Below are positions 7,960-14,985 of a DNA stretch of 14,985 nucleotides, piece by piece. A program made the translations under genes and the position numbers. Each line of letters starts with the position of its first letter. Within the stretch, counting starts at the first letter, position 1. The stretch is from REEB426 sp964551975 (GTDB taxonomy: Bacteria; Actinomycetota; Actinomycetes; S36-B12): the NCBI GenBank assembly GCA_964551975.1, contig CAZKFI010000061.1, positions 1-14,985 on the forward strand, read 5' to 3'. The notes beneath the pieces were generated by a model, which saw only the letters and a program-made list of their open reading frames with translations, did not search any database and had not been told where the DNA came from.

Positions 7960-8376
7960 TCAGCGTCGTTCCGCTGGACTTCCCTGCTCCTCATATTGGC
8001 GAACCAGCGCCTCCGGCTCCAGCCCAAGGACCTTCGCGAGGGTGCGCAGGTGTCCACGAACGTAGGCGCGACCACCACAGACACTGAAGTCGTCTTCCTC
8101 CATCGAGCGCAGCACAGTAGGACGCAGACGGGTGCGCTGTGCGACGTCATCGATGTCGAGGCCAGCGTCGATGCGAGCTGCCGAGAGCGTGGCGCCAACG
8201 GACATCGAGACCAACGACTCAATACCGGGGTAGGCACTGTCGAAGGTGCAGTCCATCGCCGCCCACGGGTCGCGCCGGAATCGACCGGTGCGCGGCCGGC
8301 CATCGCGTTGACGGTGTTCACCAGGGGCGGTGATGCCCCGAACCACCGGAGCCAGTGCGTGTAGGAGTGACATCAT
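7960..8376 (-). CDS. Short RodZ-like HTH_25 protein, lacking membrane and C-terminal domains
   Basis: Up to 138 residues. Residues about 58-128 (MSVGATLSAARIDAGLDI onward, then EEDDFSVCGGRAYVRGHLRTLAKVLGL) match the HTH_25 domain at the N terminus of RodZ-like proteins, a family often found between ftsK and rimO in actinobacteria. Usual relatives are much longer, with a transmembrane helix and an extracytoplasmic DUF4115 region; here the protein stops right after the HTH, so it should be soluble. The start is uncertain. The tandem ATGs at 8376 and 8373 overlap the ftsK stop and follow a good Shine-Dalgarno, giving an unfamiliar, basic 57-residue extension. Met41 (8256) or Met58 (8205) would give the family-like start but has no clear ribosome-binding site. 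Function is unknown; a role in cell shape/division or as a small DNA-binding protein are both possible. Confidence 0.75.
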   Translation of the reverse strand: MMSLLHALAPVVRGITAPGEHRQRDGRPRTGRFRRDPWAAMDCTFDSAYPGIESLVSMSVGATLSAARIDAGLDIDDVAQRTRLRPTVLRSMEEDDFSVCGGRAYVRGHLRTLAKVLGLEPEALVRQYEEQGSPAERR

Positions 8377-11300
8377 CCACCTCTCAACATGGTGAGAACC
8401 TCTGCAAGGTCCTCAGGTTTGACAAGTACTTCACGTGCCTTCGATCCCTCACTGGGGCCGACGATGCTGCGGGATTCCATGAGGTCCATGAGTCGACCCG
8501 CTTTCGCAAACCCGACGCGCAACTTGCGTTGCAGCATCGAGGTAGATCCGAACTGCGTTGATACGACGAGTTCCACCGCCTGAAGCAACAGATCCAGGTC
8601 ATCACCGATCTCTGCGTCGACTGCAGCAGCGCTCTTTGCTGGCGCAGCAACACCCTCGATGTACTGGGCCTGCCCCTGGTCCTTGCAGTGCTCCACCACT
8701 GCCCGGATCTCCTTCTCTGCGACGAATGCGCCTTGGATGCGCACCGGTCGACTGGCGCCCATGGGCAAGAAGAGCGCGTCACCTTGACCCACCAATTTCT
8801 CGGCACCGGGTTGATCCAGGATCACGCGACTATCAGCCAGGCTCGAAGTCGCAAATGCCAGACGACTCGGCACATTGGCCTTGATCAAGCCCGTGACCAC
8901 GTCCACGCTGGGTCGCTGGGTGGCGAGTACCAGGTGAATGCCGGCAGCACGCGCCAATTGGGTGATGCGGACAACTGAATCCTCGACATCGCGCGGCGCC
9001 ACCATCATCAGATCGGCGAGCTCATCAACGATCACCAGCAGATAGGGGTACGGACGAAGCGTTCGCTCACTACCGGGCAGTGGGGAGACCTTGCCGGAGC
9101 GCACCGCCCGGTTGAAGTCGTCAATGTGCCGGAACCCAAAGTTCGCAAGATCGTCGTAGCGGCGGTCCATCTCCGATACAACCCACTGCAGTGCGTCGGC
9201 TGCCTTTTTCGGATTCGTGATGATGGGTGTGATCAGGTGCGGGATGCCCTCATAGATGCTCAGTTCCACCCGCTTCGGATCAACGAGGATCATCCGGACT
9301 TCAGCCGGCGTGGCACGCATCAAGACCGACGTGATGAGGGAGTTGATGCAGCTCGACTTCCCTGCTCCGGTGGCACCGGCTACCAACAGATGGGGCATCT
9401 TCGCCAGGTTCGCGACGACGAACTCGCCCTCCACGTCCTTGCCCAACGCCACCACCATCGGATGCGGCTCTGCCGCCGCAGTTTGACTTCGCAGCACATC
9501 ACCAAGGGCGACGAGCTCGCGATCGGTGTTGGGGATCTCAATACCGATGGCTTTCTTGCCCGGGATCGGGCTGAGAATGCGCACCTCGGCACTGGCCACC
9601 GCGTAGGAGATGTTCTTGCTCAACGCCGTGACCCGTTCGACCTTCACACTGGGGCCAAGTTCGATCTCGTAGCGGGTGACTGTCGGTCCGCGCAGGAATC
9701 CGGTGACCTGAGCATCAATGCCGAACTGCTCCAGAACCTCGGTCAATGCCTGAACGACCTGGTCATTGGCTCGAGTTGCCGTCTTGTGCTCCGGACCGCG
9801 ACCAAGCATGCGTAGGGCTGGCAGGCGGTATTTGGAGCCGGCGTCGAGCGACAGCTGACGGCCGGTCTTGGGTGCGGCACCTGCTGCCGGTGCTACCTGC
9901 GGGCGCTCCAGTGTGATGGTTTGCGCGTCTGGCGCCGCCTCGCTCACGGGCACGCTCACGGGGGCGAGGACTTCGGTGATGGCTCGCGCCCGGTGCGGAG
10001 TCCGTGACATTGGCGCATCGGGGCCGTGGGACGGAACGTCCAGTGGCTGGGACAGGACATCCTCGCGCCGAAGCTTGGGGACCGACCCGCTGGGTGCAAC
10101 CCCTGCAAGCAGGACTGCGGCCGGGCGTGCCTCACCGTTGACCGGGTGCTGTACCTCGCTGGCCAGGCCTTCTTGAGTGATCAGCGGTGAGGCGAAAGCC
10201 TCATCACGGGCCAACTGGCCGGTGAACTGCGGATCATCGCGCTCCGGGTGTGCCCGACGGTGCGAGCGAGTCGCAACGAGTTGACGTGAGCGAAGCCAGC
10301 CGATGCGACGCAGGCGCGCGAGGGTCATCGACGTGAGCAGCAACAGTCCGAACGCCAGCAGCAAAGCGAGGATGACCGCGGTGATCGCAGGACCGAGTGC
10401 GTAGACCAGCGGTGCTGTCGAAGCCCAGCCAATGAGGCCTCCGGCTGCATCCATGACCTGACCGCCGTCTCCCGGCCCGGGACGACCGCGGCCGAGATGC
10501 CACAGGCCTAGCACCCCGACGACAGTGGCCACCCCGCCGAGGATGACGCGAGAGGTTGCTCGACGATCCTCCGGGTTGCGTAGGACCTGCCAGGCCAGGG
10601 CCAAGAGCACCAACGGCAAAGCCCAGTCCCAGAAGCCGAACAGACCCTGCGCAGCAAAGGTCGACCAGCCAAGCACGAGTGCCTCGACCCCGAACCACAC
10701 ACCGGCGGCCAGGGCGCAGGCCAGGGCGAGGATGCCCAGGGCGAGGCCATCGCGACGGTGTGCCGGATCGAGATCTGCGGCGCGATTCCCCATGGCGCGC
10801 GCGGCGGCGCCCAGGCCGTGGGCGATAAGCATCCATGCGGCGCGCAGCCCGCGGCCGATGCCCGTCACCAGGCGACCGAGCAGGCTCGGGCGTGCCGAGC
10901 GACGCTGCCGAGCCGTGGAGCGACCACGGCTGGAACTGCTTCTTGTGGAGCTAGGACTTGGGGAGCGACGGGGGGCCGAAGGCCGCTTGCTCGATCGAGA
11001 CTGGGGCGAACGAGACTGGCCGGAACGGGACTGGCCGGAACGGGACTGGCCGGAACGGGACTGGCCGGAACGGGANNNNNNNNNNNNNNNNNNNNNNNNN
11101 NNNNNNNNNNNNNNNNNNNNNNNNNNNNNNNNNNNNNNNNNNNNNNNNNNNNNNNNNNNNNNNNNNNNNNNNNNNCGGAACGGGACTGGCCGGAACGGGA
11201 CTGGCCGGAACGGGACTGGCCGGAACGGGAGCTGGCAGCGCGGGGCTTGCCTCCGCCCTGTCCAGATGGGCTCACGCTGCGGCGCTGTGCGCTCGATGAG

Positions 11301-11389
11301 GAGGCATTCGCCCGACCGGAGCGACCCCCACTCGCGGCACGCGGGGGTGCCGTGCGGGAGGCACGGGGGGACGCTGTCCGGGCAGGCAT
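8373..11389 (-). CDS. ftsK: DNA translocase FtsK/SpoIIIE family (interrupted by assembly gap)
   Basis: Membrane-anchored motor that pumps chromosomal DNA at the division septum. Numbering the unbroken part from the codon at 10868 as 1: four hydrophobic segments lie between about 42 and 182, followed by a Pro/Ala-rich linker. The motor domain has Walker A GATGAGKSS (498-506, Lys504) and Walker B VIVDELADL (Asp615, Glu616), then LATQRPSVDVVTGLIKAN and the C-terminal winged-helix gamma domain (about 765-831). Upstream of 10868 the frame stays open through a Ser/Arg-rich tail into a SGQSR repeat and the 100-N gap. Beyond the gap the same repeat continues in another frame up to the ATG at 11389 (MPARTASPRAS), as expected for the basic cytoplasmic N terminus of actinobacterial FtsK. 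A TTG at 11419 is the alternative start. The frame change is best explained by the arbitrary gap length. The stop overlaps the next gene. Confidence 0.92.
8377..8385 (-). promoter_or_regulatory. Shine-Dalgarno before the HTH_25 gene
   Basis: Minus strand GAGAGGTGG runs directly into ATGATG. It lies in the last ftsK codons and favours a start at the second ATG (8373; four to five bases of spacing) or the first (8376). The ATGA overlap with the ftsK stop suggests translational coupling. Confidence 0.55.
10991..11230 (-). repeat. 15-bp tandem repeat in ftsK encoding (SGQSR)n, split by a gap
   Basis: The plus-strand unit cggaacgggactggc occurs three times perfectly at 11021-11065 plus a 10-base partial copy to 11075, and three times at 11176-11220 plus a 10-base partial copy to 11230. 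Two decayed copies extend to 10991. Read on the minus strand each unit gives Ser-Gly-Gln-Ser-Arg, so copy-number change would keep the ftsK frame. The total copy number is unknown because 100 Ns interrupt the array. Confidence 0.95.
11076..11175. other. Assembly gap (100 N) inside the ftsK repeat
   Basis: Exactly 100 Ns, the common placeholder for a gap of unknown size. The left flank ends after 10 bases of a repeat unit and the right flank begins at a unit boundary. If only repeats are missing, the true length should be 5 + 15k bases; 100 does not fit and shifts the reading frame. Confidence 0.97.
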
Positions 11390-11433
11390 GGTTGGGAGCG
11401 TATCCCTCAGGTCACTCAAGTCCCGTTAGTCAC

Positions 11434-11453
11434 ACACGTAACATTTTTCGTGT
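11434..11453. promoter_or_regulatory. Imperfect 20-bp palindrome between rnj and ftsK
   Basis: acacgtaacatttttcgtgt: perfect 5-bp arms (acacg/cgtgt) around an AT-rich 10-base centre that is itself partly symmetric, with 16 of 20 positions matching the reverse complement. It is in the only sizeable spacer of the minus-strand train, upstream of ftsK, so an operator or promoter element is plausible. I cannot assign a regulator, and no clear -10/-35 pair was found. Confidence 0.3.
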
Positions 11454-11465
11454 CGCGACTCCGGC

Positions 11466-13148
11466 CTAGGTTTCCACCACCACCGGCACGATCATGGGGC
11501 GCCGCCGATGGGTGTTGCTCACCCAGCGGCCCACCTGACGGCGGACAACCTGCTGCAGGGCGTGGGTATCACTGGCGCCGTCCCGCAAGGCCTCCTCCAG
11601 AGCCCGTCGCACGGATTGGACCACCGGTTCGAAGGCCGCCTCGTCCAGACCCAGTCCGCGAGCGTGAATCTCGGGGCCCACCACCACGGCGGATTCGATG
11701 AGGTCTACGGCACAGAAGATCGAGATGAACCCCTCTTCACCCAGGACGCGGCGGTCCTTGAGCAGAGTGTCAGTGACATCCCCAACGCTGGAGCCATCCA
11801 CGTAGATGTGGCGCACGGGAAGGAAGCCACTGATTTCCGCCTTGCCGTCCACTAGGTCGATAGTGACCCCGTCATCAGCTAGGAGCACGCGATCCGCAGG
11901 GATCCCGACCTGTTGGGCCAGCGCTGCATTGGCCCGCAGATGCCGCCACTCGCCATGCACCGGGAGCACATGCCGTGGCTTGACGACGTTGTAGAGATAA
12001 CGCAGTTCACCGGCAGCCGCGTGGCCCGAGACATGGACGAGGGCATTACCTCGATGCACGACGGTGGCGCCGAGTTTGGTGAGTTCGTTGATGACGCGAT
12101 TCACCGCCTGCTCATTGCCTGGGATGAGCGATGAGGCCAGGATCACGGTGTCTCCCGGGCCCACACTGATCTGGTGGTCGCGGTTGGCGATCCGGGCAAG
12201 CACGGCCATCGGTTCTCCCTGTGAACCGGTGCAGACCAGCACACTGCGCTCGTCAGGGAGTTCAGCCAGCTGCTCACTGGTAACCAGAGTGCCCTCTGGG
12301 AGTTGGAGGTAGCCGAGATCGCGCGCGACCGCCATGTTGCGAATCATCGAGCGACCAACCCAGGCGACCTGACGCCCATGTTGGGCAGCCAGATCGACCA
12401 CCTGCTGCACGCGATGCACATGGGAAGCGAACGATGCAACGATGATTCGTCCCTGGGCTCGGTGGAAGACCGAGTCGAGAACGGGCACGATCTCGCGCTC
12501 ACTAGGGACGAATCCCGGTACCTCGGCGTTCGTGCTGTCGACCATGAGCAGGTCGACCCCTGCGTCGCCCAGTCGGGCAAACCCGTTGAGATCGGTGATC
12601 CGGCCGTCCAACGGCACCTGGTCCATCTTGAAGTCACCGGTATGCAGCACCACGCCGGCCGGCGTATGGACCGCCACGGCCATGGCGTCGGGGATTGAAT
12701 GGTTCACCGCGAAGAACTCCACGCGGAACGGGCCGAGGTTCACCTGTTCACCCTCGGTGACGGTCTGCGACTGCAAGGTGAGTCGATGCTCACGCACCTT
12801 GGCCTGCAGGAGCGCCAATGTCAGGCGCGAACCGAGTACCGGGAGGTCAGGCCGCTGTCGCAGGAGGTAGGGCACCGCGCCGATGTGATCCTCGTGCCCG
12901 TGGGTGAGGACCAAGGCCTCGACGTCCTGAAGCCGGTCGGCAATGGGCGCAAAGTCCGGCAGGATCACGTCGATCCCGAGTTGTGATTCCTCCGGGAACA
13001 GCACACCACAGTCGATGATGAGCAGTCGTCCGTCAAACTCCAAGACCGCCATGTTGCGGCCGATCTCCCCCAAACCCCCGAGGGCTACGACGCGCAGCGC
13101 GCCAGACGGCAGCGCGGGGGGCGGTCCCAGCTCCGGATGGATCACCAT
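11466..13148 (-). CDS. rnj: Ribonuclease J
   Basis: Metallo-beta-lactamase/beta-CASP ribonuclease, 560 residues, the usual length. It has 5'-to-3' exonuclease and endonuclease activity and acts in RNA maturation and decay. Visible: GGLGEIGRNM (24-33), the zinc site HGHEDH (His83, His85, Asp87, His88), His150 (AVNHSIPD), GDFK with Asp172, the beta-CASP region with CTGSQGEP (306-313), HVSGHA (372-377) and PVHGEWRH (His398). A C-terminal domain follows from about residue 450. The long disordered N-terminal extension of some actinobacterial RNase J/E proteins is absent. The ATG at 13148 shares one base with the dapA stop (TGATG), so coupled translation is likely despite a poor ribosome-binding site. 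The dapA-rnj order is common in actinobacteria. Confidence 0.96.
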   Translation of the reverse strand: MVIHPELGPPPALPSGALRVVALGGLGEIGRNMAVLEFDGRLLIIDCGVLFPEESQLGIDVILPDFAPIADRLQDVEALVLTHGHEDHIGAVPYLLRQRPDLPVLGSRLTLALLQAKVREHRLTLQSQTVTEGEQVNLGPFRVEFFAVNHSIPDAMAVAVHTPAGVVLHTGDFKMDQVPLDGRITDLNGFARLGDAGVDLLMVDSTNAEVPGFVPSEREIVPVLDSVFHRAQGRIIVASFASHVHRVQQVVDLAAQHGRQVAWVGRSMIRNMAVARDLGYLQLPEGTLVTSEQLAELPDERSVLVCTGSQGEPMAVLARIANRDHQISVGPGDTVILASSLIPGNEQAVNRVINELTKLGATVVHRGNALVHVSGHAAAGELRYLYNVVKPRHVLPVHGEWRHLRANAALAQQVGIPADRVLLADDGVTIDLVDGKAEISGFLPVRHIYVDGSSVGDVTDTLLKDRRVLGEEGFISIFCAVDLIESAVVVGPEIHARGLGLDEAAFEPVVQSVRRALEEALRDGASDTHALQQVVRRQVGRWVSNTHRRRPMIVPVVVET

Positions 13149-14059
13149 CAGGCGGTGAATCCGGGGACACCACCGGCAGCCAGGTCGGCGCGCAACTGGA
13201 CACGCTGCTCCGGGGTGGCGTCGACGAGCGGAAGTCGCACGGGACCGGCTGGAAGCCCGAGTTCGGCAAGGGCCGCCTTGGCCAGGATCACGCCCTGCGT
13301 GCGAAACATGCCGGTATAGACCGGCAGAAGGGAGCGGTTGATCCGCTGGGCCTCCTCCAAACGGCCGCTGGTTAACGCGGAGGCCATGGCTTTGAGTCGA
13401 TCACCGACCACATGCCCCACCACCGAGATCATGCCGGCCGCACCCAGGGCAAGCAACGGCAGATTCAAGATGTCATCGCCGGAGTACCAGGCCAAGCCAC
13501 TGCGTGCCATCGCCCACTGCGCCGCATCGAGATCTCCCTTGGCATCCTTATTGGCGATGATGCGCGGATGCTCGGCGATGCGCACGAGGGTTTCGGTTTC
13601 GATTGCCACCCCGGTGCGTTTGGGGATGTCGTAGGTGAGCATCGGTAGCCCGGTGGCGTCAGCAATAGCATGGAAATGCCGAATGAGTCCGGCTTGCGGC
13701 GGCCGGTTGTAATAGGGACTGACGGCCATGATCGCGTGGGCGCCGAGCCGTTCTGCCGAGCGCGCCGCCTGAATCGAGTGCGCCGTGTCGTTCGTGCCGA
13801 CTCCGGCGACCACAGTGGCCCGGTCGCCAACCGCAGCGACCACCACCCGAACGACGTCGTCGTTCTCCTGATCGGTGGTTGTCGCCGACTCCCCAGTGGT
13901 GCCGTTAACCACGAGCCCGTCGTGGCCAAGATCGTCGACGAGGTGCACCGCCAGTCGTTCCGCACCGGCGAGGTCCAAACTCCCATCCGCATGGAACGGA
14001 GTGACCATCGCGGTGAGCATCACTCCGAGCGGCGCCTGCTCAGTGCTCGGACCCGGCAT
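13148..14059 (-). CDS. dapA: 4-hydroxy-tetrahydrodipicolinate synthase
   Basis: Cytoplasmic class I aldolase condensing pyruvate with aspartate semialdehyde, the first committed step to diaminopimelate (cell wall) and lysine. It has 303 residues, normal length. Catalytic residues are all present: GTTGES with Thr54 and Thr55, the SPYYNRP segment (Tyr116, Tyr117), Tyr143 in YDIPKRTG with Arg148, and the Schiff-base Lys171 in IANKDAKG. GDDILNLP follows. The ATG at 14059 has no good Shine-Dalgarno and lies 15 nt after the thyX stop, so it probably depends on transcription and translation from upstream. The stop overlaps the rnj start by one base. Confidence 0.97.
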   Translation of the reverse strand: MPGPSTEQAPLGVMLTAMVTPFHADGSLDLAGAERLAVHLVDDLGHDGLVVNGTTGESATTTDQENDDVVRVVVAAVGDRATVVAGVGTNDTAHSIQAARSAERLGAHAIMAVSPYYNRPPQAGLIRHFHAIADATGLPMLTYDIPKRTGVAIETETLVRIAEHPRIIANKDAKGDLDAAQWAMARSGLAWYSGDDILNLPLLALGAAGMISVVGHVVGDRLKAMASALTSGRLEEAQRINRSLLPVYTGMFRTQGVILAKAALAELGLPAGPVRLPLVDATPEQRVQLRADLAAGGVPGFTA

Positions 14060-14074
14060 GCGGCAAGGCTACCG

Positions 14075-14803
14075 TCACGGCGCAACACGACCATTGGCGA
14101 CGAACGCGGCGTGCGTAATCGGCATCAGTCGAGCCCACTCCTCCTCGTAGCGCTCGGCAACCATCTCGATTTCGCGCTGCGGGTACGAAGGGAAGTGCGA
14201 ATCGGGGACTCGTCGGCGTAGTGACAGGAAATTCATCATCGAACGTGCATTGAGCGTGACGTAGGCGCCAGAGTAAATCGAGACCGGCAACACCATGCGG
14301 GCCACTTCGCGCGCGATGCCAGCCTGCAGCATCTCCTGGTAGCGCTGGTAGGCATCAGTGCAGGACTCACGCATCGTGCTGGTGATCAGTGCGTACTGCT
14401 CAGGGGTGCCGGGGAGGAATTCATAGGCCCCGGCTTTACCTACTTGGATCACATTTCGATCAGGGCCTGGGACGTAGAAGATCGGCTGCAGTTCGCGGTA
14501 CCTGCCAGACTCCTCGTTGTAGCTGGCAATGCGGTGCCGCATGTGTTCACGCCAGACGAACAACGGCGCGTGGACGAAGAAGGTCATTGACGTGTGCTCG
14601 AAGGGCGAGCCGTGACGTTCGCGCATGAGAAAGTTGATCAATCCCGCCGAGGCGCTGGCATCGGCATTTACGTCGGCGAGGGATTGTTCCCCTGCAGTCG
14701 AGACCCTCGCTGCGAAGATGACATCGGCATCCTGGGCGCTGGCACGAACCAGCTCGACGGTCATGTCACTGCGAAAAATGATGGTGGTCGCATCCTCGCT
14801 CAC
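14075..14803 (-). CDS. thyX: Flavin-dependent thymidylate synthase
   Basis: FAD-dependent enzyme making dTMP from dUMP with methylene-tetrahydrofolate and NAD(P)H, the alternative to ThyA. It has 242 residues, within the family range. The diagnostic ThyX motif RHRxxSxNExSxRY is complete as RHRIASYNEESGRY (89-102). The upstream GSPFEHTSMTF segment and the C-terminal LNARSMMNFLSLR substrate-binding region are also present. The GTG start at 14803 has an AGGG about eight bases upstream; Met14 is a possible shorter start without a ribosome-binding site. It is the first identifiable gene of the minus-strand train and is followed closely by dapA, as in other actinobacteria. Confidence 0.97.
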   Translation of the reverse strand: MSEDATTIIFRSDMTVELVRASAQDADVIFAARVSTAGEQSLADVNADASASAGLINFLMRERHGSPFEHTSMTFFVHAPLFVWREHMRHRIASYNEESGRYRELQPIFYVPGPDRNVIQVGKAGAYEFLPGTPEQYALITSTMRESCTDAYQRYQEMLQAGIAREVARMVLPVSIYSGAYVTLNARSMMNFLSLRRRVPDSHFPSYPQREIEMVAERYEEEWARLMPITHAAFVANGRVAP

Positions 14804-14985
14804 GCCCGAACCCTAACGACCCACCCTCCGACGGCGGGGCCGGCGAGCCCCCCGCGCCCGCCGGACCCACCGTCGGCATCCGAGTCCTTCAGGGATACAC
14901 CCCCAGAACCGAATGTGATGGACATTTCAGCGAACTCGCGAGATTCAGGCCAGCACCTGGCGTCCCCAACCGAAGGGACGGCAGT
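14804..14985. other. Upstream edge region, no confident gene
   Basis: 182 bases to the window end. A minus-strand frame is open from the edge to a TGA that overlaps the thyX GTG (GTGA), but its translation is Gly-rich and runs through the inverted repeats, with no recognisable family. A plus-strand frame from ATG 14918 is also open to the edge, without a ribosome-binding site. A 6-bp hairpin, cgtccc/gggacg, spans 14961-14980. None of these is enough to call a gene. Confidence 0.35.
14828..14876. repeat. Nested GC-rich inverted repeats upstream of thyX
   Basis: Outer arms ccgacgg (14828-14834) and ccgtcgg (14870-14876) pair perfectly. Inside, ccggcg (14840-14845) pairs with cgccgg (14859-14864), and ggggc (14836-14840) can alternatively pair with gcccc (14847-14851). 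There is no T-run after it on the minus strand, so it is not a classical terminator; it could be a structured leader of thyX or the end signal of an upstream gene. Confidence 0.45.

Noticed and set aside
9126..9815. 229-residue open frame on the plus strand within ftsK
   Set aside because: It is fully antisense to the conserved FtsK motor and linker coding sequence and has a His/Arg-rich composition typical of high-GC shadow frames.
10991..11230. CRISPR-like array
   Set aside because: Units are contiguous 15-mers without spacers and encode an in-frame pentapeptide repeat in FtsK.
10865..11419. Stand-alone Ser/Arg/Pro-rich 184-residue protein upstream of ftsK
   Set aside because: Its first part is the FtsK N terminus; its second half (PVPAS repeats onward) is an out-of-frame reading created by the wrong gap length.
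13670..14221. 183-residue plus-strand frame across dapA and thyX
   Set aside because: It covers the reverse strand of two clear enzyme genes, with no recognisable domain.

Overview
The window looks like a chromosomal core region of a high-GC actinobacterium (Actinomycetota). The evidence is the gene set and order: thyX-dapA-rnj (RNase J)-ftsK-HTH gene-rimO-pgsA/cinA-clgR on the minus strand, with an actinobacterial full-length Lhr helicase and a Nei-type glycosylase on the plus strand. GTG starts and 1-14 nt gene overlaps are common. No phage, IS, CRISPR, rRNA or tRNA gene was seen. Two N-runs (59 and 100 bases) show a draft or metagenomic scaffold; the sequence does not allow a genus call.

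Layout. (1) 1-5138, plus strand: lhr (5' end cut by the window edge) overlaps nei by 14 nt, forming a two-gene DNA-repair unit. It converges on the rest of the window with only 24 nt between stop codons. (2) 14803 down to 5163, minus strand: one long, closely spaced gene train. It runs thyX (flavin-dependent thymidylate synthase), dapA (lysine/diaminopimelate), rnj (RNase J), ftsK (chromosome translocase), a short RodZ-like HTH gene, rimO (ribosomal protein S12 methylthiotransferase), a pgsA-cinA fusion and clgR (XRE regulator). Several junctions share bases (TGATG, ATGA), which suggests translational coupling. The largest internal break is between rnj and ftsK (46-76 nt, depending on the ftsK start), and it holds an imperfect AT-rich palindrome. 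(3) 14804-14985: upstream edge with GC-rich nested inverted repeats and no confident gene.

Most notable points. The ftsK N-terminal region carries a 15-bp tandem repeat encoding the pentapeptide SGQSR. The 100-N gap inside this repeat has a length that cannot be right for the reading frame, so ftsK appears as two disconnected ORFs although it is very probably one gene. PgsA and the CinA/PncC domain are one continuous polypeptide. The RodZ-like gene has lost its membrane and C-terminal parts but is coupled to ftsK by an ATGA overlap and carries an unusual basic N-terminal extension. The rimO gap falls on the radical-SAM cysteine motif. I see no convincing new defence or mobile system; this is mostly housekeeping DNA with a few structural oddities.
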